Part shown: one piece after another, positions 1 through 9,910 of the stretch
How positions within the stretch are numbered: position 1 is the first letter of the stretch
Layout of the letters: every line of letters begins with the position of its first letter
NCBI RefSeq assembly: GCF_008831285.2
Contig: NW_022204988.1
Coordinates: 1-27,039 of the forward strand
Reading direction: 5' to 3'
Length of the DNA: 27,039 bases
Source of the DNA: Nymphaea colorata
Lineage: Eukaryota > Streptophyta > Magnoliopsida > Nymphaeales > Nymphaeaceae
The notes under the pieces: model-generated
What the model saw: only the letters and a program-made list of their open reading frames with translations
Databases searched by the model: none
Told to the model about the DNA's origin: nothing
Program-made: the position numbers and the translations under genes

Positions 1-1849
1 CTTATAGTTAACCTAACGTGTTTCACATGTTATTACATCCATGATCAATGATTTAAATAATTAAAACTCACAAGTTTATATGGATAAAAGGAGACCTATG
101 CATTAGTTTGATCCTTTCTAGTTTGTACGATAAGTTGAAATGTTGTTACATCTATAGTGATCGATGCACAAGTTCACATCAATACGAGTGGATTTAAGTG
201 ATTCAATTGATCACGCATATTTAATTGAATGTACTTAACTTGTTGTTACGTTTATATTAAATGATTTAGTAAATTCAAATCATAGTTTATATGAAAATGA
301 ATGGGATTCGAGTGATTCAGGTGTGTACTTACATACATTTGATCACTTATGTTTAATCGAGAGATTATGTGATTCATTTTTACTTGTTTTTACATACATT
401 TGATAACTTATATTTAATTGAATGTGCGTAACCATTTGTTACATACGTATAGAATGACTTAGTGGCTTGAAAAAGAAGTCCGTTTGGAAATGAATGAGAG
501 TCAAGTCACTATATTGGTCCCTTATAGTTAATCTAATGTATTTCACTTGTTATTACATCTATAATGAATGATTAAATGGTTGAAATCACAAGTTTATATG
601 GATACAAATGGTTGAAGTCACTATATTTGTACACGTGTAGTTAGTCCGATGAGTTGAATTTGTTGTTACATCTATAGGGAACGTTCTAAAGGATTGAAAT
701 CACATGTTCGTACGAATACAAGTGAGATTTAAGTGATTCATATAATCATGCATACTTAATTGAATGTGTTAACTTGTTGTTACGTCTATAATAAATGATT
801 TAGTAGATTGAAATCACAAGTTTGTGCGAAAATGAATGAGATTCGAGTGATTCATTTGGTGTCTTGTAGTTAACCTATTGTGTTTCACTTGTTATTACAT
901 CTTTGATCAATGATTTAAATGATTAAAACTTACAAGTTTGTATGGATATAAAGGAGACCTATGCATTAGTTTGATCCCTTGTAGTTAGTTCAATAAGTTG
1001 AACTAGTTCTTACATCTATGGTGATCGATGTAAGGAATTGAAATCACAAGTTCGTATCAATACGAGTGGGATTTAAGTGATTCATTTTATCACACATACG
1101 TAATTGAATGTGCTTAACTTGTTGTTACGTCTATATTAAATGATTTAGTAGATTAAAATCATAGGTTTGTATGAAAATGAATGATATTGGAGTGATTCAT
1201 TTGGTGTCTTGTAAGTAACCTAATGTGTTTCACTTGTTATTACATATATTTGATCACTTATATTTAATTGAGAGAATTAAGTGATTCATTTTCACTTGTT
1301 ATTACATATAATTGATCACTTGTATTTAATTGAATGTGCGTGACCATTTCTTACTTACGTATAGAATGACCTAGTGGCTTTGATACCAGAAGTTCGTTTG
1401 GAATACATATATAATGAATGATTTAAATGATTGAAATCACATGTTCATGTGGATACAAAGCGTGTAGTTAGTCCGATGAGTTGAATTTATTGTTACAACT
1501 ATAGTGCACGATCTAAATGATTGAAATCACAAGTTCGTATCAATACAAGTGCGATTTAAGTGATTCAAATGATCACACATACTTAATTGAATGTGCTTAA
1601 CTTGTTGTTACATCCATATTGCTAGATTAAGTGAATTCAAATCACAAGTTTGTGTGAAAATAAATGAGATTTGAGTGATTCATTTGGTGTCTTATAATTA
1701 ACCTAATGTGTTTCACTCGTTATGACATCTATGATCAACGATTTAAACGATAAAAACTCACAAGTTTATATGGATGTAAAGGAGACCTATGGATTAGTTT
1801 AGTTTGATCCCTTGTAGTTTGTTCAATAAGTTGAACATGTTGTTACATC

Positions 1850-1899
1850 TCATTCATTTGTATCCATACGCACACTAAATCACTCGTCTCAATACGAGT
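1850..1899. repeat. Micro-inversion and imperfect dyad in U3 B monomer (L1)
   Basis: Compared with the B monomer of U2, about 40 bp after TTGTTACATCT are replaced by CATTCATTTGTATCCATACG and following bases. On the other strand this reads GTATGGATACAAATGAATG, a satellite phrase. The segment ends in ACTCGT..ACGAGT (1882-1887 and 1894-1899). In most S copies the loop is CTCGAT, giving an 18-bp imperfect palindrome. The feature is in U3 of every complete HOR, for example 5033-5050 for the dyad in L2. Confidence 0.7.
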
Positions 1900-2060
1900 G
1901 AGATTTAAGTGATTCATTTGATCACGCATACTTAATTGAATGTGCTTAACTTGTTGTTACGTCTATATTAAATGATTTAGTATATTGAAATCATAGGTTT
2001 GTATGGAAATGAATGAGATTTGAGTGATTCATTTGGTGTCTTGTAGGTAACCTAATATGT

Positions 2061-2165
2061 TTCACTTGTTATTACATATATTTGATCACATATATTTAAT
2101 TGAGAGATTAAATGATTCATTTTCACTTGTTATTACATATATTTGATCAATATATTTAATTGAGT
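2061..2165 (+). repeat. 61-bp internal tandem duplication (As/D monomers, U3 of L1)
   Basis: A block starting TTCACTTGTTATTACATATA and running through TTTGATCA..TATATTTAATTGAG occurs at 2061 and again at 2122, a period of 61 bp. It explains why As is short (about 88 bp) and D long (about 135 bp). The same doubled block is in U1 and U2 (for example 4381 and 4442) and in every HOR copy, so it arose before the superunit was triplicated. A chance open frame on the - strand runs through it. Confidence 0.8.
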
Positions 2166-2450
2166 GTGCGTAGCCATTTGTTACATACGTATAGAATGAC
2201 TTAGTGGCTTGAAATAAGAAGTTCGTTTGGAAATGAATGAGAGTCAGGTCATTAAGTTGGTCCCTTACAGTTAATCTAGTGTATTTCACTTGTTATTACA
2301 TCTATAATGAATGATTTAATGATTGAAATCGCAAGTTCATATGGATACAAATGGGATCTATGCATTACTTGAATGCGTGTAATTAGTCCGATGAGTTGAA
2401 TTTGTTGTTACATCTATAGTGAACGATCTAAAGGATTGAAATCACGCGTT

Positions 2451-2923
2451 CGTACCAATACAAGTGAGATTTAAATGATTCATATGATCATGCATGCTTA
2501 ATTGAATGTGTTTAACTTGTTGTTACATCTATATTAAATGATTTAGTAGATCGAAATCACAAGTTTGTATGAAAATGAATGAGATTCGAGTGATTCATTT
2601 GGTGTCTTATGGTTTACCTAATGTGTTTCACTAGTTGTTACATTTATAATGATTCTTAATACGGATGTCCTTAACAAGTGATTCATTTGGTGTCATATAG
2701 TTAACCTAATGTGTTTCACTTGTAATTTAATTGAATGTGCTTAACAAGTGAATTAGGTTAACAATAGGGCACCAAATGAATCACTCAAATCTCATTCATT
2801 TTCATGCAAGCCTGTGATTTCAATCTACTAAATCATTTAACATGGATATAACAATAAGTCAAGTACATTCAATAAAGTATGCGTGATCATATGAATCACT
2901 TAAATCTGACTCGTATTGGTACG
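2451..2923. repeat. Large palindrome in L1 module (154-bp arms)
   Basis: The left arm 2451-2604 starts CGTACCAATAC and ends CATTTGGTG. The right arm 2770-2923 starts CACCAAATGAATCAC and ends GTATTGGTACG. Aligned by hand as reverse complements, the arms are equal in length without gaps and match at roughly 85-90% of positions. The arms are the end of monomer F, a complete C monomer and the start of A, so the right arm is an inverted copy of satellite sequence. A 165-bp spacer separates them. Confidence 0.9.
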
Positions 2924-3116
2924 ACTATAGTGCACGATCTAAAGGATTGAAATTACAAGTTCGTATCAATACAAGTGCGATTTAAGTGATTCAAATGATC
3001 ACACATACTTAATTGAATGTGCTTAACTTATTGTTACATCCATGTTGCTTGATTAAGTGAACTGAAATCACAAGTTTGTATGAAAATGAATGTGATTCGA
3101 GTGATTCATTTGGTGT
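2606..3116 (+). repeat. 0.5-kb palindromic module (L1)
   Basis: Extra DNA between U3 and the next anchor: a truncated A monomer ending in the unusual phrase ACGGATGTCCTTAACAAGTG, a second A start, the inverted F-C-A arm, then a forward F'-C' pair. F'-C' (from 2924) matches U2 rather than U3, sharing TATAGTGCACGATCTAAA, AAGTGCGATTTAAG and CAAATGATCACACATAC. The module therefore combines pieces of at least two superunits. Equivalent modules are at 5757-6256, 6668-7177, 26183-26681 and 26797 onward. Confidence 0.85.
2677..2785. repeat. Inner hairpin at the palindrome centre (L1)
   Basis: Nested inverted repeat: 16 perfect pairs (AGTGATTCATTTGGTG at 2677-2692 with 2770-2785), 11 perfect pairs (GTTAACCTAAT at 2700-2710 with 2752-2762) and 7 perfect pairs (CACTTGT at 2717-2723 with 2744-2750). 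The terminal loop is about 20 nt. TTAACAAGTG also recurs directly at 2671 and 2741. The right half can pair either here or with the more distant left arm. Confidence 0.9.
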
Positions 3117-4015
3117 CTTATAGTTAACCTAACGTGTTTCACATGTTATTACATCCATGATCAATGATTTAAATAATTAAAACTCACAAGTTTATATGGA
3201 TATAAAGGAGACCTATGCATTAGTTTGATCTTTCTAGTTTGTACGATAAGTTGAACATGTTGTTACATCTATAGTGATCGATGCACAAGTTCACATCAAT
3301 ACGAGTGGGATTTAAGTGATTCAATTGATCACGCATATTTAATTGAATGTACTTAACTTGTTGTTACGTTTATATTAAATGATTTAGTAAATTCAAATCA
3401 TAGGTTTATATGAAAATGAATGGGATTCGAGTGATTCATTTGGTGTCTTACAGGTAACTTAATGTGTTTCACTTGTTATTACATACATTTGATCACTTAT
3501 GTTTAATCGAGAGATTATGTGATTCATTTTTACTTGTTCTTACATACATTTGATAACTTATATTTAATTGAATGTGCGTAACCATTTGTTACATACGTAT
3601 AGAATGACTTAGTGGCTTGAAAAAAGAAGTCCGTTTGGAAATGAATGAGAGTCAAGTCACTATATTGGTCCCTTATAGTTAATCTAATGTATTTCACTTG
3701 TTATTACATCTATAATGAATGATTTAAATGGTTGAAATCACAAGTTTATATGGATACAAATGGTTGAAGTCACTATATTTGTACACGTGTAGTTAGTCCG
3801 ATGAGTTGAATTTGTTGTTACATCTATAGGGAACGTTCTAAAGGATTGAAATCACATGTTCGTACGAATACAAGTGAGATTTAAGTGATTCATATAATCA
3901 TGCATACTTAATTGAATGTGTTTAACTTGTTGTTACGTCTATAATAAATGATTTAGTAGATTGAAATCACAAGTTTGTGCGAAAATGAATGAGATTCGAG
4001 TGATTCATTTGGTGT
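3117..4015 (+). repeat. Superunit U1 (about 0.9 kb) in L2
   Basis: Eight monomers in the order A-B-C-As-D-E-F-C. A begins in the anchor. As is cut to about 88 bp and followed by a longer D of about 135 bp. E resembles A and F resembles B, so the superunit is two A-B-C-like trimers round an As-D piece. Equivalent U1 superunits start at every anchor listed for the array. U1 is marked by ACACGTGTAGTTAGTCCG in F and by AAAGAAGTCCGTTTGG in D. Confidence 0.85.
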
Positions 4016-4114
4016 CTTGTAGTTAACTATTGTGTTTCACTTGTTATTACATCTTTGATCAATGATTTAAATGATTAAACTTACAAGTTTGTATGGATAT
4101 AAAGGAGACCTATG
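4002..4114 (+). repeat. Representative A monomer (113 bp)
   Basis: Begins GATTCATTTGGTGTCTTG and ends GGAGACCTATG. It carries the GTTAAC-containing segment near its start and the core CACTTGTTATTACATC in the middle. It is followed directly by a B monomer and then a C monomer of similar length, which makes the trimer period visible. Monomer boundaries are a choice of phase, not a biological start. Confidence 0.8.
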
Positions 4115-4229
4115 CATTAGTTTGATCCCTTGTAGTTAGTTCAATAAGTTGAACTAGTTCTTACATCTATGGTGATCGATGTAAGGAATTGAAATCACAA
4201 GTTCGTATCAATACGAGTGGGATTTAAGT
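4115..4229 (+). repeat. Representative B monomer (115 bp)
   Basis: Begins CATTAGTTTGATCCC and ends GTGGGATTTAAGT. It shares with A and C the central core (here TTCTTACATCTAT), then the GGAATTGAAATCACAAGTTCGT block that corresponds to the GATTGAAATCACAAG block of other monomers. It is diverged from A and C but almost unchanged between HOR copies. Confidence 0.8.
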
Positions 4230-4344
4230 GATTCATTTTATCACACATACGTAATTGAATGTGCTTAACTTGTTGTTACGTCTATATTAAATGATTTAGT
4301 AGATTAAAATCATAGGTTTGTATGAAAATGAATGATATTGGAGT
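4230..4344 (+). repeat. Representative C monomer (115 bp)
   Basis: Begins GATTCATTTTATCACACATA, carries CTTAACTTGTTGTTACG as its core and ATTAAATGATTTAGTAGATT after it, and ends GATATTGGAGT. C-type monomers occur twice in each superunit, closing both A-B-C-like trimers. The inverted arm of the palindrome is also a C-type monomer. Confidence 0.8.
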
Positions 4345-4841
4345 GATTCATTTGGTGTCTTGTAAGTAACCTAATGTGTTTCACTTGTTATTACATATAT
4401 TTGATCACTTATATTTAATTGAGAGATTAAGTGATTCATTTTCACTTGTTATTACATATAATTGATCACTTGTATTTAATTGAATGTGCGTGACCATTTC
4501 TTACTTACGTATAGAATGACCTAGTGGCTTTGATACCAGAAGTTCGTTTGAAATACATATATAATGAATGATTTAAATGATTGAAATCACATGTTCATGT
4601 GGATACAAACGCGTGTAGTTAGTCCGATGAGTTGAATTTATTGTTACAACTATAGTGCACGATCTAAATGATTGAAATCACAAGTTCGTATCAATACAAG
4701 TGCGATTTAAGTGATTCAAATGATCACACATACTTAATTGAATGTGCTTAACTTGTTGTTACATCCATATTGCTAGATTAAGTGAATTCAAATCACAAGT
4801 TTGTGTGAAAATAAATGAGATTTGAGTGATTCATTTGGTGT

Positions 4842-5756
4842 CTTATAATTAACCTAATGTGTTTCACTCGTTATGACATCTATGATCAAGGATTTAAACG
4901 ATAAAAACTCACAAGTTTATATGGATGTAAAGGAGACCTATGGATTAGTTTAGTTTGATCCCTTGTAGTTTGTTCAATAAGTTGAACATGTTGTTACATC
5001 TCATTCATTTGTATCCATACGCACACTAAATCACTCGTCTCAATACGAGTGAGATTTAAGTGATTCATTTGATCACGCATACTTAATTGAATGTGCTTAA
5101 CTTGTTGTTACGTCTATATTAAATGATTTAGTATATTGAAATCATAGGTTTGTATGGAATGAATGAGATTTGAGTGATTCATTTGGTGTCTTGTAGGTAA
5201 CCTAATATGTTTCACTTGTTATTACATATATTTGATCACATATATTTAATTGAGAGATTAAATGATTCATTTTCACTTGTTATTACATATATTTGATCAA
5301 TATATTTAATTGAGTGTGCGTAGCCATTTGTTACATACGTATAGAATGACTTAGTGGCTTGAAATAAGAAGTTCGTTTGGAAATGAATGAGAGTCAGGTC
5401 ATTAAGTTGGTCCCTTACAGTTAATCTAGTGTATTTCACTTGTTATTACATCTATAATGAATGATTTAAATGATTGAAATCGCAAGTTCATATGGATACA
5501 AATGGGATCTATGCATTACTTTGAATGCGTGTAATTAGTCCGATGAGTTGAATTTGTTGTTACATCTATAGTGAACGATCTAAAGGATTGAAATCACGCG
5601 TTCGTACCAATACAGTGAGATTTAAATGATTCATATGATCATGCATGCTTAATTGAATGTGTTTAACTTGTTGTTACATCTATATTAAATGATTTAGTAG
5701 ATCGAAATCACAAGTTTGTATGAAAATGAATGAGATTCGAGTGATTCATTTGGTGT
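4842..5756 (+). repeat. Superunit U3 (about 0.9 kb) in L2
   Basis: Third superunit, order A-B-C-As-D-E-F-C. Its B monomer carries a replaced block of about 40 bp that reads as inverted satellite sequence, next to an imperfect dyad (ACTCGT/ACGAGT). Its F monomer holds CGTACCAATAC, the outer edge of the palindrome described separately. U3 starts at 1691, 4842, 8903, 11632, 14365, 17098, 19832, 22565 and 25281. In S copies its final F-C is cut by the 419-bp deletion. Confidence 0.85.
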
Positions 5757-6073
5757 CTTATGGTTTACTAATGTGTTTCACTAGTTGTTACATTTATAAT
5801 GATTCTTAATACGGATGTCCTTAACAAGTGATTCATTTGGTGTCATATAGTTAACCTAATGTGTTTCACTTGTAATTTAATTGAATGTGCTTAACAAGTG
5901 AATTAGGTTAACAATAGGGCACCAAATGAATCACTCAAATCTCATTCATTTTCATGCAAGCCTGTGATTTCAATCTACTAAATCATTTAACATGGATATA
6001 ACAATAAGTCAAGTACATTCAATAAAGTATGCGTGATCATATGAATCACTTAAATCTGACTCGTATTGGTACG
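5603..6073. repeat. Large palindrome in L2 module
   Basis: Same structure as in L1. The left arm begins at CGTACCAATAC (5603) and the right arm ends at GTATTGGTACG (6073). The inner hairpin spans 5827-5935 with the same 16-, 11- and 7-bp stems. The left arm has lost one base (CAATACAGTGAG) relative to L1. Confidence 0.9.
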
Positions 6074-6256
6074 ACTATAGTGCACGATCTAAAGGATTGA
6101 AATTACAAGTTTGTATCAATACATGTGCGATTTAAGTGATTCAAATGATCACACATACTTAATTGAATGTGCTTAACTTATTGTACATCCATGTTGCATG
6201 ATTAAGTGAACTGAAATCACAAGTTTGTATGAAAATGAATGTGATTCATTTGGTGT

Positions 6257-7177
6257 CTTATAGTTAACCTAACGTGTTTCACATGTTATTACATCCATGC
6301 AATGATTTAAATAATTAAAACTCACAAGTTTATATGGATATAAAGGAGACCTATGCATTAGTTGATCCTTTCTAGTTTGTACGATAAGTTGAACATGTTG
6401 TTACATCTATAGTGATCGATGCACAAGTTCACATCAATACGAGTGGGATTTAAGTGATTCAATTGATCTCACAAATTTAATTGAATGTACTTAACTTGTT
6501 GTTACGTTTATATTAAATGATTTAGTAAATTCAAATCCTAGGTTTATATGAAAATAAATGGGATTCGAGTGATTCATTTGGTGTCTTACAGGTAACTTAA
6601 TGTGTTTCACTTGTTATTACATACATTTGTATGAAAATGAATGAAATTCGAGTGATTCATTTGGTGTCTTATGGTTTACCTAATGTGTTTCACTAGTTGT
6701 TACATTTATAATGATTCTTAATACGGATGTCCTTAACAAGTGATTCATTTAGTGTCATGTAGTTAGCCTAATGTGTTTCACTTGTAATTTAATTGAATGT
6801 GCCAACAAGTGAATTAGGTTAACAATAGGGCACCAAATGAATCACTCAAATCTCATTCATTTTCTTGCAAGCCTGAGATTTCAATCTACTAAATCATTTA
6901 ACATGGATATAACAATAAGTCAAGTACATTCAATAAAGTATGCGTGATCATATGAATCACTTAAATCTGACTCGTATTGGTACAACTATAGTGCACGATC
7001 TAAAGGATTGAAATTACAAGTTCGTATCAATACAAGTGTGATTTAAGTGATTCAAATGATCACACATACTTAATTGAATGTGCTTAACTTATTGTTACAT
7101 CCATGTCACTTGATTAAGTTAACTGAAATCACAAGTTTGTATGAAAATGAATGTGATTCGAGTGATTCATTTGGTGT
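6257..7177 (+). repeat. Internally deleted HOR (dL1, 921 bp)
   Basis: Starts as a normal U1 (A, B, C and part of As), then at 6626-6629 jumps to the end of the U3 C monomer (TATGAAAATGAATGAAATTCG) and continues through the complete 0.5-kb module (6668-7177). Against L2 about 2.2 kb is missing. The flanks share TTTG at the join. Its length close to one superunit is coincidental: it is a fused HOR, not a clean 0.9-kb unit. It shares variants with the start of S1 (GATCTC.CAAATTT; CCTAGGTTTATATG). Confidence 0.9.
6739..6846. repeat. Inner hairpin retained in dL1
   Basis: The hairpin centre survives although the outer left arm is mostly deleted. The first stem has a mismatch (CATTTAGTG instead of CATTTGGTG) and the second reads GTTAGCCTAAT instead of GTTAACCTAAT, so pairing is slightly weaker than in L1 and L2. 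The inverted right arm continues to about 6983. Confidence 0.85.
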
Positions 7178-9910
7178 CTTATAGTTAACCTAACGTGTTT
7201 CACATGTTATTACATCCATGATCAATGATTTAAATAATTAAAACTCACAAGTTTATATGGATATAAAGGAACCTATGCATTAGTTTGATCATTTCTAGTT
7301 TGTACGATAAGTTCAACATGTTGTTACATCTATAGTGATCGATGCACAAGTTCACATCAATACGAGTGGGATTTAAGTGATTCAATTGATCTCGCAAATT
7401 TAATTGAATGTACTTAACTTGTTGTTACGTTTATATTAAATGATTTAGTAAATTCAAAACCTAGGTTTATATGAAAATGAATGGGATTCAAGTGATTCAT
7501 TTGGTGACTTACAGGTAACTTAATGTGTTTCACTTGTTATTACATACATTTGATCACTTATATTTAATCGAGAGATTATGTGATTCATTTTTACTTGTTC
7601 TTACATACATTTGATAACTTATATTTAATTGAATGTGCGAAACCATTTGTTACATACGTATAGAATGACTTAGTGGCTTGAAAAAAGAAGTCCGTTTGGA
7701 AATGAATGAGAGTCAAGTCACTATATTGGTCCCTTATAGTTAATTTAATGTATTTCACTTGTTACTACATCTATAATGAATGATTTAAAAGGTTGAAATC
7801 ACAAGTTTATATGGATGCAAATGGTTGAAGTCACTATATTTGTACACGTGTAGTTAGTCCGATGAGTTGAATTTGTTGTTACATCTATAGGGAACGTTCT
7901 AAAGTATTGAAATCACATGTTCGTACGAATACAAGTGAGATTTAAGTGATTCATATAATCATGCATACTTAATTGAATGTGTTTAACTTGTTGTTACGTT
8001 TATAATAAATGATTTATTAGATTTAAATCACAAGTTTGTGCGAAAATGAATGAGATCGAGTGATTCATTTGGTATCTTGTGGTTAACATATTGTATTTCA
8101 CTTGTCATTAAATCTTTGATCAATGATTTAAATGATTAAGACTTACAAGTTTGTATGGATATAAAGGAGACCTATGCATTAGTTTGATGCCTTGTAGTTA
8201 GTTCAATAAGTTGAACTAGTTCTTACATCTATGGTGATCGATGTAAGGAATTGAAATCACAAGTTCGTATCAATACGAGTGGGATTTAAGTGATTCATTT
8301 TATCACACATACGTAATTGAATGTGCTTAACTTGTTGTTACGTCTATATTAAATGATTTAGTAGATTAAAATCATAGGTTTGTATGAAAATGAATGATAT
8401 TGGAGTGATTCATTTGGTGTCTTGTACGTAACCTAATGTGTTTCACTTGTTGTTACATATATTTGATCACTTATATTTAATTGAGAGATTAAGTGATTCA
8501 TTTTCACTTGTTATTACATATAATTGATCACTTGTATTTAATTGAATGTACGTGACCATTTCTTACTTACGAATAGAATGACCTAGTGGCTTTGACACCA
8601 GAAGTTCGTTTCAATACATATATAATGAATGATTTAAATGATTGAAATCACATGTTCATGTGGATACAAACGCGTGTAGTTAGTCCGATGAGTTGAATTT
8701 ATTGTTACAACTATAGTGCACGATCTAAATGATTGAAATCACAAGTTCGTATCAATACAAGTGCGATTTAAGTGATTCAAATGATCACACATACTTAATT
8801 GAATGTGCTTAACTTGTTGTTACATCCATATTGCTAGATTAACTGAATTCAAATCACAAGTTTGTGTGAAAATAAATGAGATTTGAGTGATTCATTTGGT
8901 TTCTTATAATTAACCTAATGTGTTTCACTCGTTATGACATCTATGATCAACGATTTAAACGATAAGAACTCACAAGTTTGTATGGATGTAAAGGAGACCT
9001 ATGGATTAGTTTAGTTTGATCCCTTGTAGTTTGTTCAATAAGTTGAACATGTTGTTACATCTCATTCATTTGTATACATATGCACACTAAATGACTCGTC
9101 TCGATACGAGTGAGATTTAAGTGATTCATTTCATCATGCATACTTAATTGAATATGCTTAACTTGTTGTTACGTCTATATTAAATGATTTAGTACATTGA
9201 AATCATAGGTTTGTGTGGAAATGATTGAGATTTGAGTGATTCATTTGGTGTCTTGTAGGTAACCTAATATGTTTCACTTGTTATTACATATATTTTGTCA
9301 CATATATTTAATTGAGAGATTAAATGATTCATTTTCACTTGTTATTACATATATTTGATCAATATATTTAATTGAGTGTGTGTAGCCATTTGTTACATAC
9401 GTATAGAATGACTTAGTGGCTTGAAATAAGAAGTTCGTTTGGAAATGAATGAGAATCAGGTCATTAAGTTGGTCCCTTATAGTTAATCTAGTGTATTTCA
9501 CTTGTCATTACATCTATAATGAATGATTTGAATGATTGAAATCGAAGTACATATGGAGACAAATGGGATCTATGCATTACTTTGAATGCGTGTAATTAGT
9601 CCGTTGAGTTGAATTTGCTGTTACATCTATAGTGAACGATCTAAATGATTGAAATCACGCGTTCAATAAAGTATGTGTGATCATATGAATCACTTAAATC
9701 TGACTCGTATTGGTACGACTATAGTGCACGATCTAAAGGATTGAAATTACAAGTTCGTATCAATACAAGTGCGATTTAAGTGATTCAAATGATCACACAT
9801 ACTTAATTGAATGTGCTTAACTTATTGTTACATCAATGTTGCTTGATTAAGTGAACTGAAATCACAAGTTTGTATGAAAATGAATGTGATTCGAGTGATT
9901 CATTTGGTGT
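7178..9910 (+). repeat. HOR copy S1 (short form, L/S hybrid)
   Basis: Superunits U1 7178-8075, U2 8076-8902, U3 8903-9910. Diagnostic positions are L-type through U1 and most of U2 (GATCGATGC, AGTAAATTC, GTTGAACTAG, GAGAGATTAAG, ACAACTATAG). From 8838 they are S-type (GATTAACTGAATTC, TTTGGTTTCTT, AAATGACTCGTCTCGATACG, TAGTACATTG). It carries the S deletion at 9662-9664. The switch lies between about 8710 and 8838. Confidence 0.9.
9662..9717 (-). repeat. S-deletion junction and inverted remnant (S1)
   Basis: In L the sequence CGCGTTC is followed by GTACCAATAC and, 419 bp later, ATTC is followed by AATAAAGTATG. Here CGCGTTC runs straight into AATAAAGTATG. TTC is common to both edges, so the break can lie anywhere in it. 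About 56 bp remain of the inverted arm, ending at GTATTGGTACG. The other five S copies have the same join. Confidence 0.93.

Larger units (their letters stand above)
1..3116 (+). repeat. HOR copy L1 (long form)
   Basis: Long-form HOR. Superunits: U1 1-862, U2 863-1690, U3 1691-2605, palindromic module 2606-3116. U1 is short because about 31 bp are missing near 316-328 compared with L2, where the sequence between GAGTGATTCA and TTACATACATTTG is longer. It keeps the older-looking states GATCAACGATTT (near 1733) and ATACAAGTGCG (near 2970), where L2 and L3 differ. The window happens to open exactly on the anchor, so what lies upstream is unknown. Confidence 0.93.
4016..4841 (+). repeat. Superunit U2 (about 0.83 kb, internally shortened) in L2
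   Basis: Same monomer order as U1, but D and E are fused. About 70 bp are missing after AGAAGTTCGTTTG and roughly 22-24 bp more are missing between GGATACAAA and CGCGTGTAG, judged against U3. This explains its constant length of 823-830 bp in all nine complete HORs. U2 starts at 863, 4016, 8076, 10809, 13535, 16269, 19005, 21737 and 24455. The shortening is shared by all copies, so it predates HOR amplification. Confidence 0.85.
3117..6256 (+). repeat. HOR copy L2 (long form, reference copy)
   Basis: Most complete long HOR, 3140 bp: U1 3117-4015 (899), U2 4016-4841 (826), U3 4842-5756 (915), palindromic module 5757-6256 (500). It shares private variants with L3, 17 kb away: GATCAAGGATTT in U3, TTTGTATCAATACATGTGCG in the module, and loss of nine bases (CGAGTGATT) just before the next anchor. 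Several single-base losses are visible (for example TTTACTAATG near 5766), which may be true or consensus errors. Confidence 0.93.

Noticed and set aside
2221-2240. CENP-B-box-like phrase TTCGTTTGGAAATGAA in the D monomer
   Set aside because: It has TTCG and some similarity in the middle, but the CGGG half of the box is absent and the required A after four bases is a G. The similarity is too weak to call a binding site.
2086-2289. A 67-codon open frame on the - strand, repeated in most HOR copies (also 5236-5439, 9298-9501, 12026-12229, 14759-14962, 17491-17694, 22960-23163)
   Set aside because: It starts at GTG, lies across As, D and E monomers including the 61-bp duplication, and is broken by small indels in S5 and L3. 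It is conserved only because the whole HOR is conserved. Nothing suggests coding: no longer frame, no known domain, no difference in variation between frame and surroundings.
2451-2923. A transposable element with terminal inverted repeats
   Set aside because: The arms are ordinary satellite monomers, the spacer is also satellite, there is no coding capacity and no target-site duplication. An inverted satellite segment explains it.
6257-7177. A clean 0.9-kb superunit standing alone
   Set aside because: The length fits, but the content is A-B-C of U1 joined to the U3 end and the module, so it is a deleted long HOR.
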